NCBI GenBank assembly: GCA_035416745.1
Contig: DAOLNV010000024.1
Span: forward strand, 1-63,273
Length of the DNA stretch: 63,273 bases
Reading direction: 5' to 3'
Source of the DNA: Candidatus Hydrogenedentota bacterium
GTDB taxonomy: Bacteria > Hydrogenedentota > Hydrogenedentia > Hydrogenedentales > SLHB01
The notes under the pieces: model-generated
Seen by the model: the letters and a program-made list of their open reading frames with translations, nothing else
What the model was told of the DNA's origin: nothing
Database searches by the model: none
Shown: positions 17,821 through 25,992 of the stretch, in pieces
Position numbering within the stretch: position 1 is the first letter of the stretch
How the letters are laid out: the number at the start of each line of letters is the position of its first letter
Program-made: the position numbers and the translations under genes

Positions 17821-20592
17821 CTAATTATTGTGAATACCGGCGATATCTTCAACCTCATGCAGCAACTCATGGAGCGCAAAAGGCTTGACGAGGCAGGCGC
17901 GGGCGCCCCGTTTAAGGGCGGACTCAACCGTGCGCGGGTGGTTGTCGGCAGTCACCACGATGACGGGGATGCCGGGACGAATATTCTGAATCTCCGTAAG
18001 CATGTTGGGTCCAGGCACATCTTTCAGTTCAAAATCCAGCAGGACCACGTCAAACAGGGCTGCTGCCACGGCCTGCATGGCGCGTACCGCATCCTGAGCG
18101 GCAATCACGGAGAAACCCCGGTTGCGCAAGGTCTCTTTGAGCACCTCACGCGTGGTTTCATTCTCGTCGATCAGGAGCAGCGAAGGCATGGGCGGGGCCT
18201 CGGGGTCTTCGAAGGGTGTTTCCCGAGCGCGCTTCACTTCCGGAGCGGGTTTGGGCGGTTCAGGCGCGGGGGAAGGCGGCTTCTGCCTTTGGGGCGCTGC
18301 GTCTTCCTGGCCGGACGGTGTTTCACGGCGAGCCGTGCTTTCCTTGCGGTCCGATATCATCACGGGCGCTGGTGCGGCCGGCGCCCCGGCGCCTTCCCTT
18401 TCTACGGGCAGCGTAATCTCGAAGGCAGCTCCCGCGCCAACCACAGGCGCCAGACGCAGCTCTCCGCCATGCTTGCGCACAATAGCCCGGCACACCGCCA
18501 AGCCCAGGCCCGTTCCCGGCACGTCCTCTCTCAAGCTGACAAAGGGCTCGAAGATCGCCTCCGCGTATTTTTTCGGAATGCCCGGTCCGGTATCCTCGAC
18601 CCGGATATATATGCTTTTTCTATCTTGGCCTGCTGCCGTCTCAATCCTCAGTTGCCCGCCGGTCTGCGACATGGCCATCTCGGCATTCACGATGAGATTC
18701 AGAATGGCGTGCTCGAGTTGGTGCTTATCGGCGTTCACCCTGGGCAAACCGTCCTCGTAATCTTCGACGACAGTGATTCCCTTGGCGGCCAGGCGGTCGG
18801 AGAGGGTCGACATCACTTTGTGGAGAATGTAGTTGACAACCGTCGGGGCAGCCGTGGGCGTGCCGGGCCGTGCAAAGGCCATCAGGTCGCTCACGAGCTT
18901 ACCCAGCGCGCGGTCTTGTTCGAGGATGGCTTCCGCGGCCCGATTCTCTTCCGGCGTATGAGTACGCCGAAGCAACAGGTGGGCCTGATTCGCGATGACG
19001 TTGAGGGGCCGCTGGAGAGCATGTGAAACGCCTACGGCGAACTCCGTCATGCCGTCAGCTTGAGCGCCGGGTCCGGAGGAAGCGGTGCGCGCGATTGCCT
19101 CGGCGAGTTCCTCACTCAACTCCCGGAGTTCGTCGTATGCGTGATGCCGTGCAATCACAGCTCCGCAGGCCCCCGCGAAAGCCATCAGTTTGAACTTATC
19201 CCACGAATAGTCCTCGAGCTTCTCAACGGGTGTCTCGAACATGACTTGGCCGTGGGTGACCCCGTCGGCCACCAGGGGAAGCATGAGAATCCCGTCTTTC
19301 AACTCGGGTTCAAACCTCTCCGCGCCTCGCCATCCGTTTTCCCCCATGCCGATGCCCAATTGGTCGAGGGCTTCGAGGGCGAGGATTTCCACCTCGTCCA
19401 ACTCCTCCTCGGTGGTGGGGGACATAGGAATGCGGAAGCTCTGCGGAGGCGAATCTGGCAGGTCCCACGTCATTCCAGTCAGGTAGCGGTTTCTCTCGTC
19501 GAAGGCGCAACACATGCCGGGAGCCGCTTCCAGACACTCTCGGACCGCGGCGGCAATGAGCCCGAGTACTTCGTTAAACGTCTGCGACGGCCGAAGGCTG
19601 GTATTGAGCCGGCTGAGCGTCTGCAGCCATTTGATTTCTTTCTTGAGGGACGCGTTCTCCGCGTTCGCGTCCGTTTGCGTGAACGTGAAACTGGCTGCGG
19701 CTTTTGAGCGTTCTTCCACGGGCGCCGGCCCGCCGCCCGTGTCCGATTCCAAGATTGCAAGGCGCTGTTCCACGGCAACGCATGTTTGTTGGTGGAGGGA
19801 TTCGATGCTTGCGTAATCCAATCCCAGACGCACGGCACGAGCGCGGACCTCTTTATGAAATACCACGGTAGGTTCCGGAACACCGCCGAGAATCCAATGG
19901 CTCATGGCATTAGCGAACCCCACCACGGACACCAAAGAGATGAGGCCGCGGTTTCCAAGAAGGGTGCCTGGCGGAAGGTGATGAAACCATATGGCCTGGC
20001 TTACCTGCCTGGGGAGGGCCCATCGTTCCGCAAGCCATTTCCCTGCCAATGCATGGTCCGCGTCGAACTCGTTCTTCTCGCGGGGCTCCATGTTGGCGGC
20101 GTCGCTGCTCTCAAGAAACGCGCAATAGTCCTCGGGCATAACCGTGACCATGGCAAGCCGGCCGATGTCGTGAAGCAGGCCTGCAACATACGCTTCGTCC
20201 GCCGGGACGATGCCGGTGTACGACGCGGTCTTTGCGGCGCACGTTGCGCATGTCAACGCATGACGGAGATGGTGCTCGATATGCGACTGATAGGGCTGGA
20301 GCGGCAGGCTGGCTGAGGTTGCGCCGAGAACTGCCCGGCGAAGCCCTTCGATGCCTGCCTTCCGTACCGCGTCCCGAAGGAGAACCGTCTCGGATGCGGC
20401 CGCGGACGCCGGCGTGTTAGCCATGCGCAATACGCAGCACGCGAGGGCAGGGTCCATCCCCGCAAGGGCTCCGGCGGTTTCGATATCAGGTCGAGAGCTG
20501 AAAAGAACTGACAAGGCCCGGCCCGCGGCCTTCATCGTGGTTGGCAGATGATCGATACCGGCAATCATCTGTTTGAGTTCCGGCTTGCTCAC
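17821..20592 (-). CDS. HDOD-GAF-histidine kinase-receiver hybrid signalling protein
   Basis: This is a roughly 923-residue cytoplasmic protein. From the GTG start at 20592, residues 5-215 form an HDOD domain (with LLHDIGRL near 141). A short coiled coil and a GAF-like region (about 320-480) follow, then a HisKA helix with phospho-acceptor H524 (SHALQRPLN). Next come a HATPase_c domain (NLIVNAE N-box, DTGPGIP, GTGLGL), a Pro/Ala-rich linker, and a receiver domain with phospho-acceptor D853 in LLDFELKD and K in LVKPF. The TTG at 20670 would add 26 residues without domain character. The GTG has a GGGGG run 9 nt upstream. It lies upstream of the seven-gene array on the same strand, making it a candidate regulator. 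No membrane helix is visible, so it senses a cytoplasmic signal. HDOD joined to a full hybrid kinase is an uncommon order. Confidence 0.88.
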   Translation of the reverse strand: MSKPELKQMIAGIDHLPTTMKAAGRALSVLFSSRPDIETAGALAGMDPALACCVLRMANTPASAAASETVLLRDAVRKAGIEGLRRAVLGATSASLPLQPYQSHIEHHLRHALTCATCAAKTASYTGIVPADEAYVAGLLHDIGRLAMVTVMPEDYCAFLESSDAANMEPREKNEFDADHALAGKWLAERWALPRQVSQAIWFHHLPPGTLLGNRGLISLVSVVGFANAMSHWILGGVPEPTVVFHKEVRARAVRLGLDYASIESLHQQTCVAVEQRLAILESDTGGGPAPVEERSKAAASFTFTQTDANAENASLKKEIKWLQTLSRLNTSLRPSQTFNEVLGLIAAAVRECLEAAPGMCCAFDERNRYLTGMTWDLPDSPPQSFRIPMSPTTEEELDEVEILALEALDQLGIGMGENGWRGAERFEPELKDGILMLPLVADGVTHGQVMFETPVEKLEDYSWDKFKLMAFAGACGAVIARHHAYDELRELSEELAEAIARTASSGPGAQADGMTEFAVGVSHALQRPLNVIANQAHLLLRRTHTPEENRAAEAILEQDRALGKLVSDLMAFARPGTPTAAPTVVNYILHKVMSTLSDRLAAKGITVVEDYEDGLPRVNADKHQLEHAILNLIVNAEMAMSQTGGQLRIETAAGQDRKSIYIRVEDTGPGIPKKYAEAIFEPFVSLREDVPGTGLGLAVCRAIVRKHGGELRLAPVVGAGAAFEITLPVEREGAGAPAAPAPVMISDRKESTARRETPSGQEDAAPQRQKPPSPAPEPPKPAPEVKRARETPFEDPEAPPMPSLLLIDENETTREVLKETLRNRGFSVIAAQDAVRAMQAVAAALFDVVLLDFELKDVPGPNMLTEIQNIRPGIPVIVVTADNHPRTVESALKRGARACLVKPFALHELLHEVEDIAGIHNN

Positions 20593-20732
20593 GCAACGAG
20601 TACCCCCGCGCAAAGCATAGCACGAACGGGTTGCGGAGGCGAATCTCATGATCGGCCGCACGGAAGACAAGCATGGGGAAAGATGGCGCGCCGTCTCCCG
20701 TACCCAAGCTCAAGGGGAATAACCCCCGTGAA

Positions 20733-21140
20733 CTATTCCCCGGTCATCTGCGGGGTCCGCATACGGCGAACAACGAGACCGGCAAGCCCCAGCAAGAAGC
20801 CAATGCACAGGCAGAATATGCCCCCCAGGTATATCCCTACCGCCAATTGCCCGACGCGCATGCTCCAGCCTGCCGCAACGCAGCAAATGCCGATGACGCC
20901 GAGAGTGATGCCGGTAACCATATAATCAACGCGGCCATGACTGGAAGGGGCCGGTACGGGCAAGGCATCGCTCCCGGCGCCGCCGGGTTCGGTGAGTAGG
21001 CCGGGGTGGCGGTCCAACTCCTTTAGAACCGCTATCCGAACTTGGTAATCGACCCATGAATGCAGCAAATAGCGCAACGCGCCGGTGAGAAGCAAAGCCA
21101 CCAGGCCAACAGGAATCACGATAGTGAGGAGGTCTGCCAT
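20733..21140 (-). CDS. Small membrane protein, DUF6249-like
   Basis: This 135-residue protein has one N-terminal helix (residues 3-24), a polar linker with a Pro/Gly-rich part, and two further helices near residues 80-130. The chosen ATG at 21140 is preceded by AAAGGA. The longer start at 21161 adds only seven residues. The pattern resembles DUF6249-type membrane proteins, often found near ECF sigma factor genes, and it lies divergent from such an operon here. No catalytic motif is visible and no function can be assigned. Confidence 0.6.
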   Translation of the reverse strand: MADLLTIVIPVGLVALLLTGALRYLLHSWVDYQVRIAVLKELDRHPGLLTEPGGAGSDALPVPAPSSHGRVDYMVTGITLGVIGICCVAAGWSMRVGQLAVGIYLGGIFCLCIGFLLGLAGLVVRRMRTPQMTGE

Positions 21141-21500
21141 TCTCTGTCCTTTCTCAACCATTTGGACGGGCTCAGCAACGGCCCGGTTTCACAGTCTTTC
21201 ATAAGCTCTTGAAAAGTCGTTCACTTAGTTATCAGGTGACCTCGCCAAGTTAAGGAAACTGTGGAGCTGGGTCGCCAAACGCCCGTTCGGCTGACAGCAG
21301 AAGGATACCGAAACCCGTGACATATCCCGATCGCCTGTCATGGCAAGTGCCTGATATAACGTGAGATTCGCTCCCTCGCGGGAAAAACCTCGGGAATATT
21401 CGGTTAGCACCTGAATTGATTGGACTTGGCATTCTCTAGCAGTGAGAAGGACGGCGCGAGGCGAAACCGTACGGTCAGGCACGGCGTCTAAACGGATGTG
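21141..21500. other. Divergent intergenic region, 360 nt
   Basis: It separates the small membrane protein from the DUF4097/ECF sigma operon. I see no convincing coding frame. TTGAAA near 21208 on the plus strand is a possible -35, but the -10 is poor. An autoregulatory ECF-type promoter would be expected here but I cannot identify one. Confidence 0.35.
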
Positions 21501-22415
21501 ATGAAAACGTACATCAAAAGTATCCTCTTGGCGGGCATTATCGCGGCGGTTATCGTGTTTTTCACGGTTCATGCCGTGGCCCCGACCCTTCCCCGGGTGG
21601 TGGGCCGGCCGGCCATCAAAGAAACGCGCAGTTTTTCGTGGCCGGGCTCACAGCGCTTCGAACTGGTCAATCGTGACGGCGAGGTGCGGGTATGGCCCCA
21701 TTCAGCCAAAGAGGCCGCCGTGACCGCCACAGTCCGAATCTATGCTGTCGAGAGGGACGGCGGGGCGGTTGCCCGGACATATGCCGATTCCCTATTCGCC
21801 GTGACAGCCGAGAAAGACCGGATCAGGATTGTCAGCGAACCGGGCGAAAGGCCTGACCTGATCGATATGCGCGTGGATTACGATGTGTATGTGCCGTTTG
21901 GTACGGACCTTGACGTGGTCAGCGCGAATGGCAATGTCCTCGTTGCGGTCGGATGCGGCCAGGTAGACGTGCAGGGCCGCAACGCCGACATCTACATCAA
22001 GAAACCGGGCGGCATGGTGACGGCCAAGACCACCAACGGGCGCATCAACGTCATGGACGCGCCGGAAGGCGCGCTTCTGGAGACGGTAAACGGGAATATC
22101 TACGCCTACATGCAGGGCGGTGCGATCAGCGCTGATACAACCAATGGCGCAATCGTTGCGCATGTGCCTGACGAGAACGTGAATCGCGCTGAATTGAACA
22201 GCATGAACGGGGGGATTACATTGGTAATGGATGAACGGTGTTCCGCGATTGTAGACGCCCGAACCATGCACGGCGGAATACGTTCGGACTTTGCGATTGA
22301 TACGTCCTCGGGAGTGCAGCGCCGGCACCACCTTCGCGGAGAGATTGGTTCGGGACGCGCCCTGCTCAACATGCAGACGCTTAATGGCAATATCTGGCTT
22401 GCGAGGGGACGGTGA
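21501..22415 (+). CDS. Membrane-anchored DUF4097 beta-repeat protein
   Basis: This 304-residue protein has an N-terminal helix at residues 5-28 that anchors or exports it, followed by a DUF4097-type repeating beta fold. Turns recur about every 17-20 residues with an N-G-x-I core: TTNGRI, TVNGNI, TTNGAI, SMNGGI, TLNGNI, and TMHGGI as a variant. Such proteins are usually extracytoplasmic and are often encoded with ECF sigma/anti-sigma pairs. A GTG directly precedes the ATG. The stop codon overlaps the start of the sigma factor gene (TGATG), so translation is coupled. Placing this gene first in the operon suggests that it reports envelope state to the sigma factor; that is inference. Confidence 0.78.
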   Translation: MKTYIKSILLAGIIAAVIVFFTVHAVAPTLPRVVGRPAIKETRSFSWPGSQRFELVNRDGEVRVWPHSAKEAAVTATVRIYAVERDGGAVARTYADSLFAVTAEKDRIRIVSEPGERPDLIDMRVDYDVYVPFGTDLDVVSANGNVLVAVGCGQVDVQGRNADIYIKKPGGMVTAKTTNGRINVMDAPEGALLETVNGNIYAYMQGGAISADTTNGAIVAHVPDENVNRAELNSMNGGITLVMDERCSAIVDARTMHGGIRSDFAIDTSSGVQRRHHLRGEIGSGRALLNMQTLNGNIWLARGR

Positions 22416-23023
22416 TGGCGATAGCGACAGCCACAGCAGGATATTTGCGGGGCATGGAATCCATCCGCGCGAGAGAACTGTCTGACGAAGCGCTCGTTGA
22501 ACGCACGCAAGCGGGCGAGGTCGAGGCGTTTTCAGAACTCGCCCGGCGCCACGAACAGACGGTCTACAATCTTGCCCTTCGGTTCATGCGAAACCATTCG
22601 CTCGCCGAAGATATGGCTCAAGAAGCCTTCCTGAACGCGTTCCGGAAAATTCGCAAGTTTCGCGGAGACGCACGGTTTTCAACATGGCTTTACCGGATCG
22701 TCTGCAATACCTGTCTGAGCGAGCTGCAGAAGAGAAAGCGGCGCGGCGAGCTGTCGGCAACCATGGAGGTCGGGCTTCCGGAAACGCCGGACAGGGCCGC
22801 GATTCATGCCGACGAAGCCGAACTCATCCGCCGGTGCGTGGCCCAGCTGCCCAAACGGTACGCCCAGGCAATCACCCTCTATTATTTGAAAGACTGCTCG
22901 TACGACGAGGCTGCCGAGATCATGGAAGTTCCCCAAGGCACCTTGAAAACATGGATGCACCGTGCGCGCAGGCATCTGCGGGATATCGTGGGGAAGGAAC
23001 TGAGGGAAGACCATGAGACTTGA
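22415..23023 (+). CDS. ECF RNA polymerase sigma factor (RpoE-like)
   Basis: This roughly 202-residue sigma factor has region 2 (about residues 35-100, with 'AEDMAQEAF' and 'FSTWLYRI' binding core RNA polymerase and the -10 element). Region 4 (about 140-195, 'CSYDEAAEIMEVPQGTLKTW') is the helix-turn-helix for the -35 element. ATG at 22415 has GAGGGG 6 nt upstream and overlaps the preceding stop. An internal ATG at 22454 is an alternative. The next gene overlaps its 3' end by 11 nt. It directs a stress regulon and, by neighbourhood, probably responds to envelope signals from its two membrane partners. Confidence 0.9.
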   Translation: MAIATATAGYLRGMESIRARELSDEALVERTQAGEVEAFSELARRHEQTVYNLALRFMRNHSLAEDMAQEAFLNAFRKIRKFRGDARFSTWLYRIVCNTCLSELQKRKRRGELSATMEVGLPETPDRAAIHADEAELIRRCVAQLPKRYAQAITLYYLKDCSYDEAAEIMEVPQGTLKTWMHRARRHLRDIVGKELREDHET

Positions 23024-23435
23024 GGATGATGCCCGGGATTCGCTTGACCAGCGAATCGATGCCGCGTTGCGGTCAGAAGCGTCCGTCTGTGTTCCGGACG
23101 GCTTTCATGCCCGCCTGAAGCGCCATCTTTGCATCGCGCGCATGCTGGAGCGTGAGCGCCGCGCGTTTCGTGTTCGGATGGTTCGTGTCGCCGGAATGAC
23201 CGCTTTGGTTGTGGCAGTAGCCATTCTTGTCGGCAGTTATCTGGATGTTTCGCACGATTTTCTTTGGGATGCCCCGGGTTTTTGGGGACGCCTTGACTAT
23301 CTGGCTGCGGCTGCGAACCGGATATGGTTGATGTCGGAAAGCCCCGCCCTATCGCTTTCTCTGACGGCCGTAGTGGCCACCCTGTCCATCTCGGGGGCGT
23401 TCGTAGGGTTTTTCCGGGAGCCCCGGCGTCCCTAA
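23013..23435 (+). CDS. Putative anti-sigma-like membrane protein
   Basis: This 140-residue protein has a charged N-terminal cytoplasmic region (residues 1-57) and two helices (about 58-78 and 112-132). It overlaps the ECF sigma gene by 11 nt, the usual place of its anti-sigma factor. However, I do not see the H-x3-C-x2-C zinc motif of ZAS anti-sigma domains; only isolated cysteines occur (C26, C40). It could be a divergent anti-sigma factor or simply a co-expressed membrane protein. The position is the main argument. Confidence 0.6.
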   Translation: MRLEDDARDSLDQRIDAALRSEASVCVPDGFHARLKRHLCIARMLERERRAFRVRMVRVAGMTALVVAVAILVGSYLDVSHDFLWDAPGFWGRLDYLAAAANRIWLMSESPALSLSLTAVVATLSISGAFVGFFREPRRP

Positions 23436-23516
23436 TCTTCCCCCTCGCCGCCGGAAACTACATAAGTTACTTTTGGAAAAAGACTTATGAATAGCCCTGG
23501 AGTTTCGGGCCAAGGC

Positions 23517-23545
23517 TTTCCAAAGGGCAAGACTTCTGCTATAAT
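23517..23545 (+). promoter_or_regulatory. Sigma70-type promoter for the zinc-ribbon gene
   Basis: The -35 is TTTCCA (23517-23522), the spacer is 17 nt, and the -10 is a perfect TATAAT (23540-23545) with an extended TGC just before it. The predicted transcript starts near 23552, about 54 nt upstream of the ATG at 23606. Confidence 0.65.
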
Positions 23546-23605
23546 CTCGCTCCGCTATATGGAGAACAGTCCCGAAACGTTTCAAATCAACGAGGTTTTC
23601 AGAAA

Positions 23606-24064
23606 ATGCCGGTTAAGTACGAATGTCCAAAATGTGGCCGGCGCTTCACGGAATGGGGCGCCGAAAAGGTCGGATTCAAATGCCCCAAAGACCAATGGTG
23701 TACGAAAGAGCATCCTGATGATGTGGAGCTTGTGCGTGTCGGGTCTTCGGACGAAGGACTTTCGCGCCGGCCCACTTTGAAGCGGACGCCCCGGAAGATT
23801 GCGCAACCCAAGCAACCGGTCATAGAATTTGATGAAGACGAGGCGCTGGTTCCGGACGTGGAAGAACTCGAAGCGGAAGAGGAATTCGAAGAAGAGGAAG
23901 AAGAAGAACTCGTAATAGAAACCGAGGACGAGGAGACGGTAGCGGCACCGGAAGAAGAAGCTGGCGCCATTGAAGAATTGCCCGATGAAGAGGAAGCGGA
24001 AGCGGAAGAGAATGTCGCCGATCTCGGGGACAGTGAAATTTCGGATGAGGAGGAGATGGTCTAG
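23606..24064 (+). CDS. Zinc-ribbon protein with acidic tail
   Basis: This 152-residue protein starts with a zinc-ribbon-like module (C7-P-K-C10-G, then C26 and C32). A short basic linker (about 50-70) leads to a tail from residue 72 to the end that is roughly half Glu/Asp, with long E runs. The N-terminus could bind metal, nucleic acid or protein. The tail resembles acidic tails that mimic nucleic acid or bind basic partners. It has its own promoter and is followed by a terminator. The opposite-strand reading frame is only the complement of the GAA-rich tail. Function is unknown. Confidence 0.75.
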   Translation: MPVKYECPKCGRRFTEWGAEKVGFKCPKDQWCTKEHPDDVELVRVGSSDEGLSRRPTLKRTPRKIAQPKQPVIEFDEDEALVPDVEELEAEEEFEEEEEEELVIETEDEETVAAPEEEAGAIEELPDEEEAEAEENVADLGDSEISDEEEMV

Positions 24065-24098
24065 AACCCGAGAGTAGTTTTCCCTGGAACAAAACAAG

Positions 24099-24142
24099 CG
24101 CCCCGGCGGCCCTTCCTCTTATGAGATATTGGGGCGCCGGGG
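24099..24142. terminator. Terminator hairpin between convergent genes
   Basis: CCCCGGCG (24101-24108) pairs with CGCCGGGG (24135-24142), and GCGCCCC (24099) can pair alternatively with GGGGCGC (24131). It sits between the zinc-ribbon gene (plus) and the secreted STN-like gene (minus), so it may serve both. No long T-run follows. Confidence 0.5.
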
Positions 24143-24176
24143 TGATTCATTGTGTGGCGTAAACGGACGTGTGCGC

Positions 24177-25070
24177 TTACTGTTGCCCTTGCCGGGGACT
24201 CTCGCCGGCTGCTTCGCCGCTCGCGTCTTTCTGTTCCTTGCGCATCTTTTCCGCCGCCTCTTTCGTGGTTACTAGCATGCGGTCGGGTTTGTAAACGATA
24301 TCCAACCGTCGCATTTCGGGTTGTTTGAGCAAGTAGTCGTGGAAGAACTGGACCAGGTTGACCGTGGCGCCATCCTTGACGGTCACGTCGACTTTCAAAT
24401 CTTCCGTCTTAGCCATTTGCCGGAGAGGCGTGTCGGCCACAATCTGGACATGTGTGGCCAGGCTAAGGGCTTTGAGGACCTCGAAGAGGCTTTTGCCCGA
24501 CAACCCCGGCACCTGTTGCGTGATGTCTTTTCGCAGTTTCCCCACGAGTTGCGCAGGGACCTTTACGCCCGGCAGGACCTCGATATTGCCGTCTGCATCC
24601 CGTGTCATGCCTTCAGGAAGCGTTGACTCCGCCGTAGAGGGTGGCGCAGCCGGTTCGCCGCTGCTTGTATCCTGTATATTGAGCCCGAGGGGATCGTAGT
24701 CGTCCCATTCAATGTCGGAAACGACCGTTCGGGGAAGCGCCATGGGTGCCGCGCCCTTTACAATCTCTATCTCGTAATCGGTAGGCGTGCGGCGCAGCAC
24801 CTGGACGTTCTCGATCCGGCGTCCATCCTTGAGGATTACCGTATCGCCCGCGTGCTGTTCAACTGGCTCGCTGTACATTCTGAAGTCGTCTTCTTTGGTG
24901 GCAGCGGCCTTGTTGCTTTCGCTTTCTTCGGCAGAGCTGGTGTCGCCGCCGGCATCCGTCGTGATAACGGGTTGGTCGCCGCCGCTTTCCCGGTCCGTGT
25001 CCGCTGCCTGCGCCATTCCGGCAGCTGCGGCAAGCATCATCACAGAAGCGAGCAAAAGAACATATCGCAT
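24177..25070 (-). CDS. Secreted protein with secretin STN-like C-terminal region
   Basis: This 297-residue exported protein has a Sec signal peptide at residues 1-22, likely cut after AQA. I chose ATG at 25070 because it starts the signal peptide directly and has AGGGG upstream; the 25112 start would add 14 residues before it. A low-complexity acidic segment follows. Next comes a short beta module around 'VILKDGRRIENVQVL', which resembles proteins that process a metal- or heme-independent 'KDG' SH3-like fold. The C-terminal 100 residues ('LATHVQIVADTPL', 'VDVTVKDGATV') look like the secretin/TonB short N-terminal (STN) fold. The C-terminus is charged. It has its own strong promoter and is probably periplasmic. 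No partner secretin is in the window. Confidence 0.65.
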   Translation of the reverse strand: MRYVLLLASVMMLAAAAGMAQAADTDRESGGDQPVITTDAGGDTSSAEESESNKAAATKEDDFRMYSEPVEQHAGDTVILKDGRRIENVQVLRRTPTDYEIEIVKGAAPMALPRTVVSDIEWDDYDPLGLNIQDTSSGEPAAPPSTAESTLPEGMTRDADGNIEVLPGVKVPAQLVGKLRKDITQQVPGLSGKSLFEVLKALSLATHVQIVADTPLRQMAKTEDLKVDVTVKDGATVNLVQFFHDYLLKQPEMRRLDIVYKPDRMLVTTKEAAEKMRKEQKDASGEAAGESPRQGQQ

Positions 25071-25142
25071 GGTCAGGGACCCCTTTCTGCAAAAAGCAAC
25101 CCGCGATTTCATCGTTCGACATATTCATTCGTCTCTGCTGCC

Positions 25143-25171
25143 ATTCTAGGTAGGGGGGGGCTGTAAGTCAA
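25143..25171 (-). promoter_or_regulatory. Sigma70-type promoter for the STN-like gene
   Basis: Minus strand: -35 TTGACT (25171-25166), spacer 17 nt containing a C8 run, -10 TAGAAT (25148-25143). Both hexamers match 5 of 6 consensus bases. The leader is about 65 nt to the ATG at 25070. Confidence 0.65.
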
Positions 25172-25537
25172 GAACAGGAATCCGCCGAAACCGTCTCACA
25201 CGGAGCCGCGGAGAACGCACGGGAACAAGAAGGATACCGGCAGGGCGATGCAGGCCTCATAGCTCTTTTCCAGTTGTTTTCCGAGGCTGTGCAGCTCCCA
25301 TTCCGCATATCTTCGATTGCGCGGGGGACGAAGAATGAGCGCGGACCTGCCTGTTCGCGGTGATCTTATGTGCGGGTAACAAAACCCGCCCCCCCGTTGC
25401 CGGACCGCTCTTTGGTGTGCGACCGGTGCCCTTGATAGTGTCGAATGGGCAATTGTGTGATAAGGGTGTCAGGAAGATGTAGTGCACGGTGCCAAATGTT
25501 ATAATCGCCTCCTGGGAATGCAAGGGAGGAGAATTTC
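25172..25537. other. Intergenic region, 366 nt
   Basis: This lies between two divergently transcribed genes. A short minus-strand frame (25257-25523) has no domain, no good start signal and overlaps the receiver promoter, so I do not call it. The only clear signal is the TATAAT at 25500. Confidence 0.4.
25500..25505 (+). promoter_or_regulatory. -10 box and strong RBS for the receiver gene
   Basis: Perfect TATAAT at 25500-25505; the -35 is poor. GGGAGGAG at 25524-25531 is a strong ribosome-binding site upstream of ATG 25538. The predicted leader is about 26 nt. Confidence 0.55.
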
Positions 25538-25915
25538 ATGGCTCGTATTCTGGTTGCCGATGACGATTCCGCCTCATACGAAGTCCTCTCCGTCACACTC
25601 GTAGCCGAGGGTCACGAGGTCTTCTATGCCGCCAATGGCCAGGAAGCGCTGGAAATCGCTGTAAAGGTCCAGCCGGACCTCGTCTTCCTGGACGTCATGA
25701 TGCCCGTTTTTGACGGATATGAAACCTGCGAGCAAATGCGCAACAATCCCGACATCCCGGGCAATCTCCCCATCATCTTCCTCACGTCTACGGATGAGAA
25801 TCAGCGTAAGATGAAAGAGGTTGGAGCCTCGGACTATCTCACCAAGCGTCACATGGTCGCGGACCTCCAAGACATGCTTATAAAGCATCTCGGGCCTAAG
25901 GCGTTTGCGGATTGA
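25538..25915 (+). CDS. Stand-alone response regulator receiver (CheY-like)
   Basis: This 125-residue single receiver domain has the acidic pocket at D8-D10, phospho-acceptor D52 (LVFLDVMMP), conserved T83 (IIFLTS) and K103 (DYLTK). The proline that normally follows the lysine is replaced by arginine (TKRHM). No output domain is present, so it must act by protein contact or as a phosphorelay intermediate. The only kinase in the window is the hybrid HDOD protein 5 kb away, so it is an orphan by position. It has its own promoter and a very strong ribosome-binding site, suggesting high expression. Confidence 0.92.
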   Translation: MARILVADDDSASYEVLSVTLVAEGHEVFYAANGQEALEIAVKVQPDLVFLDVMMPVFDGYETCEQMRNNPDIPGNLPIIFLTSTDENQRKMKEVGASDYLTKRHMVADLQDMLIKHLGPKAFAD

Positions 25916-25992
25916 GGCATTTCGGGGTGGGGACTGGCTGATTCCCAACATGCCGCTGCGAGAACGTGGCGCAACGCTCGCGGTGAAGCAGC

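Noticed and set aside
23582..24097. Minus-strand Phe/Leu-rich frame opposite the zinc-ribbon gene
   Set aside because: It is simply the complement of the GAA/GAG-rich acidic tail.
25257..25523. Small minus-strand frame in the gap before the receiver gene
   Set aside because: No start signal, no homology that I recognise, and it covers the receiver gene's promoter.
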